64,000 nucleotides of DNA from the NCBI RefSeq assembly GCF_003730195.1, contig NZ_QWGG01000005.1, positions 1 through 64,000 on the forward strand. Direction: 5' to 3'. The notes under the pieces were generated by a model. It was not told the origin of the DNA and ran no database searches. It saw nothing but the letters and a program-made list of their open reading frames with translations. Below are positions 59,966 to 64,000 of the stretch, piece by piece; position 1 is the stretch's first letter; each line of letters starts with the position of its first letter. A program made the position numbers and the translations under genes. This DNA comes from Halosimplex salinum (GTDB lineage: Archaea; Halobacteriota; Halobacteria; Halobacteriales; Haloarculaceae).

Positions 59966-62158
59966 TCAGTTACCCGACGTGGCCTGGATCTTGCCCTGCT
60001 GGACCAGCTGGAAGATGGGCAGGTTCATCTGCCACTCCGACTCGTCTTCCGGCGCGGTCCAGTTGGCGGTGTCCTGGAAGGCCATCTCGAAGCTCTGCAC
60101 GAACGGCGCGATCGGCAGCCGGTAGTTGAAGACCCAGCACAGCTTCCGCTGGTACTCGGCGCGGACCTCCTCGTCGAGGTTCTGCCCGAGCTGGGTGTCG
60201 TAGAACCAGACGGGGTACTCCTGCATCTCGCCGTCGGGTTCGCCCACGGGCGGCGCCTCGAGGGTGAACTCCTTCTGCTGTTCGGGCGTCGCGCCCTCGA
60301 GGTTCATCGTCCAGTCGTACTCGACGTTGTCGACGTTGTCGTAGCTGTCGGCGAACTCCTCGACGAACTCGTCGCTCCAGAGGCTCCCGAAGCGGTGGCG
60401 CCGGTCGCTCTGCTGGATCATGCGGAACCACGCGCCCTGGTGGCTCGCGAACGGCCACTCGTACATCGCGAGCTCGAACTCGCCCTCGCCTTTCCGCTGG
60501 TCGGCGACCGTCGAGTCGACCTTCTGGAGGCTGACCTCGACGCCGAACTCGTTGAGCATCGCGATGACCGTCGACTCGACCTGGACGGACGAGGAGCCGG
60601 TCAGCAGCGTCAGCTCGAAGGGGTCGCCGTCGGGAGTGACCCAGGTACCGTTCTCCTTGGTGAAGCCGGCCTCCTCCATGAGGGCGGTTCCCTGGTCCAT
60701 GCTCTGGTCGTAGCGTGTGAACGAGTCGACCAGCCCCGCGTCCTCGACGTAGCCCCGCTGGACCGGGTCGAGCAGCCCCGCCGGGTACGGGACCTTCTCG
60801 TTGGCGTAGCGGTTGCGGATCTCGGCGATCTGCGATTTGTTGATCGCGAAGTTGAACGCCTGCCGGACGAGCGGGTCGCCGAGGTACTCGTTGGCCTGGG
60901 CGTTCATCGAGAGCCCGTACTGGCCGCCGCCGGTGTGGTTCACCCGCCGGAACTCGTCGGGCAGGTTGTCGACGGTGCTCGGGTTGGGCTTCAGCACGCG
61001 ACCGTTGACGCCGTCGAGGATGCTGTTCTGCAGCGCCTGCGTCTGGGACTGCGTGTTCGGGATGATGTTGACCTGCACCGTGTCCCAGTTGATCTGGTCC
61101 GCGAGGAAGTACTCGGGGTTCTTCTTGAGGATGACCTGGTCCTCGCGGACGTCCTGGAGCACGAACGGCCCGGAACACGGGATGTTCTGCGGGTCCTGGA
61201 TCTCGCCCTCGCCGCGCTCGCGGAGACTGTCGAGTTCGGTCTGGATGAGTTCGCTCCGGTAGCTCGGGTTCGACGTGTCGGGCGTCCCCTCGGGGGTGCC
61301 CCACTCGAGTTCCTGGGCCTCGTCGTGGATCGGCTTTATGTCCTGGCCCATCGTGGCGAGGGACTCGCCGAGCGACTGGTTGTTGGGGTGCGAGAGGTTG
61401 AACGCGCTGATCTGTGCGTCCTCGCTGAAGATGTCGAACCAGCCGGGCTCGCTGCGTGCCGTCACCGTGCCGGCGTCGTCGTCGAACTCGATGCTGGTGA
61501 TCGCCTCGAACGCGCTGAGCGGTTCGCCGTCGGGGTTCTGCTCGCGGACCTCGTCGGGCGAGAGCCCGTTCCAGCGCGCAAGCCGGAAGGAGTACGCCCA
61601 GTCGGACGGTTTGACGGGCGTCCCGTTGATGTCGTTGGGGTCGTCAGGGTTCGCGACCGCCCACGCCGAGTCGTCGCGCATCTGGAACTTGATCTCCGTC
61701 TCGTCGACGATCTCCCACTCCGTGACGATGTGCGGGACCCGCTCGGCGGTCTCCTGGTGCATCATCGTCTTCTTCGCGTACATGAACGGGTACACGAAGC
61801 GCGGCATCTGGGTCCGGTGGTAGTACTTGTTGAACCGCAGACGGTCGCTCTCGAGTTCGGTCTCGAAAGTGACGTACTTGCGGTCCGGGAACTGTTCCAG
61901 ATCGCCGCCGTCGCCACCGTCTCCGCCGTCGCCACCGTCTCCGCCACCACCGTCTCCGCCATCGCTGCCATCGCTGCCGTCGCTACCGTCGCTACCGTCG
62001 CTGCCGTCACCGCCGTCGGCAGTGTTTCCGCCGTCGCCGTCGTTACCGCCACACCCGGCGAGACCGGCCGTGCCGGCCGCACCTAACGCGGCCAACAGTT
62101 TCCGTCTGTACTGGTCAACATCCGTACCCGACCTTCGATTCTCGTTACCGCGTGTCAT
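59966..62158 (-). CDS. ABC importer substrate-binding lipoprotein (SBP family 5), likely second system
   Basis: A 730-aa extracellular protein. The N terminus has a Tat signal (YRRKLLAALGAAGTAGLAGC, lipid Cys36), a long Ser/Asp/Gly repeat linker (about 37-85), then an SBP_bac_5 body with PVKPSDWAYSFRLARWNG, DPLVRQAFNFAINKSQIAEI and LNEFGVEVSLQKVDS. It is on the same strand as the second permease/ATPase operon but 7 kb upstream, with the MoxR operon between. The ATG at 62158 is preferred over an upstream alternative at 62173. A palindrome AATACCGGTATT overlaps its promoter. Ligand unknown, probably an oligosaccharide or peptide. Confidence 0.88.
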   Translation of the reverse strand: MTRGNENRRSGTDVDQYRRKLLAALGAAGTAGLAGCGGNDGDGGNTADGGDGSDGSDGSDGSDGSDGGDGGGGDGGDGGDGGDGGDLEQFPDRKYVTFETELESDRLRFNKYYHRTQMPRFVYPFMYAKKTMMHQETAERVPHIVTEWEIVDETEIKFQMRDDSAWAVANPDDPNDINGTPVKPSDWAYSFRLARWNGLSPDEVREQNPDGEPLSAFEAITSIEFDDDAGTVTARSEPGWFDIFSEDAQISAFNLSHPNNQSLGESLATMGQDIKPIHDEAQELEWGTPEGTPDTSNPSYRSELIQTELDSLRERGEGEIQDPQNIPCSGPFVLQDVREDQVILKKNPEYFLADQINWDTVQVNIIPNTQSQTQALQNSILDGVNGRVLKPNPSTVDNLPDEFRRVNHTGGGQYGLSMNAQANEYLGDPLVRQAFNFAINKSQIAEIRNRYANEKVPYPAGLLDPVQRGYVEDAGLVDSFTRYDQSMDQGTALMEEAGFTKENGTWVTPDGDPFELTLLTGSSSVQVESTVIAMLNEFGVEVSLQKVDSTVADQRKGEGEFELAMYEWPFASHQGAWFRMIQQSDRRHRFGSLWSDEFVEEFADSYDNVDNVEYDWTMNLEGATPEQQKEFTLEAPPVGEPDGEMQEYPVWFYDTQLGQNLDEEVRAEYQRKLCWVFNYRLPIAPFVQSFEMAFQDTANWTAPEDESEWQMNLPIFQLVQQGKIQATSGN

Positions 62159-62177
62159 AAGACGGTCGCACAAACGG

Positions 62178-62189
62178 AATACCGGTATT
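62178..62189. promoter_or_regulatory. 12-bp palindrome in the binding-protein promoter
   Basis: AATACCGGTATT is perfectly self-complementary and lies between the TATA-like TTAAAT (about 62187-62192 on the minus strand) and the ATG at 62158. It shares the CCGGTA half-site with the operators at 4.5 and 38.7 kb but in a different arrangement. Confidence 0.5.
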
Positions 62190-62241
62190 TAACCTTTTTG
62201 GGAATCAATCAAAGATCAGGCAGGATCCGGCCGAGATCGCG

Positions 62242-62760
62242 TCACTCCGGGGCGTTCTCGGCGCGTTCGACCGCCGAGCGGAGGGCGTCGAGGCGGGGGT
62301 CCATCGTCACGTCGGCGAAAAACGTCAGTTCGTCTCCGTCGCGGTCGGCGTCCACGACGAGATAGGTCCGCTCGTCCTCGTCGTCGACGTACGTCATCGC
62401 GACGTGCTCGAAGGGGACCTCGAACAGCGAGTCCGAGAGGCGTCCGCCGACGACGAACAGGAACCGCGAGTCGGTGACGACCACGGCGAGTTCGCGGGTC
62501 GGCGTCTGACGGGCCAGCGAGTCGCCGTTGTCGACCATGAGCGTCCCTCCGCGGAAGACGTACTCCGGCTGTTCGTCGTCCTCGACGTACGTGATCAGCG
62601 GGTGCCGGGTGCGCTCGCCCGCGGCGGTCAGCGCGTCCGCGGTGACCTCCGGGTCGGCGGCGCCGTCGGCCAACCGCGCCGCGCGCTCCTCGTCTACTTC
62701 CGGGCCGGCGTCGCCACCGCCTCCGGCGGCCAGTCGGTCGAACAGGTCGCGCAGTCCCAT
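62242..62760 (-). CDS. PH-like domain protein, unknown function
   Basis: A 172-aa cytoplasmic protein. The C-terminal half (about 75-165) shows a strand-rich pattern typical of bacterial PH-like folds: LITYVEDDEQPEYVFRGG, AVVVTDSRFLFVVGG, VPFEHVAMTYVDDE, then a closing helix LDALRSAVERAEN. The N-terminal half is Ala/Asp-rich and helical. No enzymatic motif. ATG at 62760 chosen; another in-frame start at 62769 exists. Role unknown. Confidence 0.65.
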   Translation of the reverse strand: MGLRDLFDRLAAGGGGDAGPEVDEERAARLADGAADPEVTADALTAAGERTRHPLITYVEDDEQPEYVFRGGTLMVDNGDSLARQTPTRELAVVVTDSRFLFVVGGRLSDSLFEVPFEHVAMTYVDDEDERTYLVVDADRDGDELTFFADVTMDPRLDALRSAVERAENAPE

Positions 62761-63000
62761 CGCTCGCACCTTTCCGGGCGACGGTATTCAGACTGTCGGC
62801 CGTCCGTCCGGCGGAGACGCGCCGCTCGCCGGCGCTGATCTCGGCGACGATGCGGTCGGACTCGCCCCTCGTGCGCGCGTGACTGAATCAGGTAACAGCG
62901 TCGACGGAGTCTCGGCGGGACTCGACCGCAGCCCCGGGGCGCGGCTCGCGGTCCGCGATATACCACCAACATTGATTAGTATCGCCAGTCACGCTCACAT

Positions 63001-63681
63001 ATGATTCGTCGAATCGCGACCTTGCCAGACGGGATTATCCGGCGGCGGACGCCGAAACGCGGGCTCACGCTGGAGACCATCGTGGTCCTGCTGTGCGGGC
63101 TCGTCGGCGGCGCCGGGTTCGGCTACGTGATGATCGAGGCGCTCAACGCGGTCGACACCGACAACTCGATGTTCCAGGTCCAGCTGGTCGGACGGGTGCT
63201 CCGGCCGGTCATGTTGACCGTCGTCGCGTGGGTCCTCTACTCGGTGGGCGCGCACGTTATCGCGAGTTCCAGCGGCGGGCGCGGCCCGATCAGCCGCCTG
63301 ATGCGCGGCGCGGCGTGGGCGATGATCCCCCTCGGGATCTGGAACCTCCTGCGCTCGCTCGTCGTCGCGTACCTCTTCTTCGACGTCGACATCCCGACCA
63401 ACCCGGAGGGACTGAGCGCCACCGAGCAGGCCGCCTCGGTGTTCACCGGCACGGCTGCCGGCGGCGAGGACGTCTACGCGGGGCTGACCGACCCGCTGTA
63501 CGCCGTCGTCATGCTGCTCGGCATCCTCTTCGTCGTCTGGAGCGCCCACCTGCTGTCGATCGCCGTCGCCGAATCCAAGAGCCTCGAGATCGACACCGCC
63601 CGCCGGGCGGCGGCGGTCCCGGCCGGACTGCTCGCGCTGTACCTCCTGGTGACCGCCCTCGGACAGGCGGGCATCCTGTAA
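63001..63681 (+). CDS. Yip1-like integral membrane protein
   Basis: A 226-aa protein with five predicted membrane segments (about residues 24-46, 64-88, 100-124, 160-182 and 203-224). The loop GGRGPISRLMRGAAWAMIPLGIWNL and the overall arrangement fit the Yip1 family widespread in haloarchaea. Function unknown. A candidate TATA (GATATACC) at about 62957-62964 gives a leader of roughly 12-15 nt. Confidence 0.75.
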   Translation: MIRRIATLPDGIIRRRTPKRGLTLETIVVLLCGLVGGAGFGYVMIEALNAVDTDNSMFQVQLVGRVLRPVMLTVVAWVLYSVGAHVIASSSGGRGPISRLMRGAAWAMIPLGIWNLLRSLVVAYLFFDVDIPTNPEGLSATEQAASVFTGTAAGGEDVYAGLTDPLYAVVMLLGILFVVWSAHLLSIAVAESKSLEIDTARRAAAVPAGLLALYLLVTALGQAGIL

Positions 63682-63764
63682 CGCGGCCCCGTTTTCCCCC
63701 TGTTGCACGCCGGGCGAGAGCGGCCGCTCGGCTGGTAGCGACACCGGGCCGTCGGGCGGCTACC

Positions 63765-63785
63765 CGGTATTTTTATATCCGGGCA
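63765..63785 (+). promoter_or_regulatory. TATA box inside a short inverted repeat, second alcohol dehydrogenase gene
   Basis: CCCGG and CCGGG arms flank TTTTTATAT. A GAAGGAG Shine-Dalgarno-like sequence follows at 63814-63820, 10 nt before the ATG, so the mRNA has a leader, as for the first copy. Confidence 0.5.
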
Positions 63786-63830
63786 CGGTCCAAACCACAG
63801 TAGCGCGGTTCGAGAAGGAGCCATTAGTGT

Positions 63831-64000
63831 ATGAAACAGATAGTTCAGACGGGCCCAGCGTCCGTCGAAGTCCAGGAGGGAGAGCAACCGTCGCCCGGTC
63901 CCGAGGAGGTCCTCGTCCGGGTGCACACGGCAGGTATCTGCGGCAGCGACGCCCACGCCTACGAGTACGAGGGCGGGTACGACTGGATCGCCATGCCGCG
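63831..64000 (+). CDS. Zinc-dependent alcohol dehydrogenase, 5' part (near-duplicate of the gene at 37474)
   Basis: The first 56 codons of a medium-chain dehydrogenase; the gene runs past the window end. Catalytic Cys37 (GICGSD) is present. The 170 nt differ from the copy at 37474 at seven positions, all in the first 21 codons; only codon 19 (Arg to Gln) changes the protein. From 63894 to the end the two are identical. The upstream sequences share little except ATTAG before the ATG. This indicates a recent duplication or gene conversion. Confidence 0.9.
   Translation, partial: MKQIVQTGPASVEVQEGEQPSPGPEEVLVRVHTAGICGSDAHAYEYEGGYDWIAMP

Noticed and set aside
1-64000. tRNA, rRNA, CRISPR or insertion-sequence features
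   Set aside because: No T-loop plus acceptor-stem pattern, no regularly spaced repeat array, and no transposase-like protein was seen on reading both strands. A covariance-model scan would be needed to exclude short RNAs.

Overview
The window looks like chromosomal or megaplasmid DNA of a halophilic archaeon (class Halobacteria). Coding regions are very G+C-rich and the proteins are strongly acidic. Many genes have an archaeal TATA box about 27 bp before an ATG, so leaderless transcripts are expected. Exported proteins carry twin-arginine signals, often followed by a haloarchaeal lipobox (LAGC). The genus cannot be fixed from the sequence alone.

Most of the window (about 4.5-46 kb) is a catabolic locus for pectin, and especially for rhamnogalacturonan-I. 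The left flank (0.1-3.3 kb) is a surface-glycan patch: a family 2 glycosyltransferase, a polysaccharide deacetylase-like protein and UDP-GlcNAc 2-epimerase. After a 1.6-kb gene-free regulatory region come an enolase-superfamily dehydratase (probably L-rhamnonate dehydratase) coupled to a luciferase-like flavin/F420 oxidoreductase, a complete Opp/Dpp-type ABC importer with fused ATPases, rhamnose mutarotase, a GH28 enzyme, an MFS transporter, a second luciferase-like oxidoreductase, a GH78 rhamnosidase, a sulfatase, two exported beta-helix proteins flanking an exported GH43 enzyme, an SDR dehydrogenase, Gfo/Idh and Hyi-type enzymes, an exported PL11 rhamnogalacturonan lyase, a GH4 enzyme, another Gfo/Idh protein, a zinc alcohol dehydrogenase, PL22 oligogalacturonate lyase, a PL26/YetA-like exolyase and a GH2 enzyme.

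The genes suggest a division of labour. PL11, GH43 and the beta-helix proteins have export signals and would cut polymer outside the cell. The ABC systems would import oligosaccharides. PL22, PL26, GH28, GH4, GH78, GH2 and the sulfatase have no signal peptide and would finish hydrolysis inside. RhaM, the dehydratase and the dehydrogenases would feed rhamnose and uronate products into central metabolism.

The right side (46-64 kb) holds two haloarchaeal lipoproteins, small membrane proteins, a second Opp/Dpp importer (permeases and separate ATPases at 48.8-53.1 kb, a likely binding protein at 60-62 kb), a MoxR-DUF58-DUF4129 membrane operon, a degenerate PL22-like propeller protein, a PH-like protein, a Yip1-like membrane protein, and the 5' end of a near-duplicate of the alcohol dehydrogenase running off the end.

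The most striking non-coding signal is a 17-bp palindrome (consensus GTTCGGTAATRCCGGAA). It occurs three times upstream of the dehydratase and three times upstream of the PL22 lyase. Each region also has one copy of a second 22-bp inverted-repeat element. Together they suggest an undescribed pectin/rhamnose regulon whose regulator is not in this window. No rRNA, tRNA, CRISPR array, insertion sequence or recognisable transcription factor was found.
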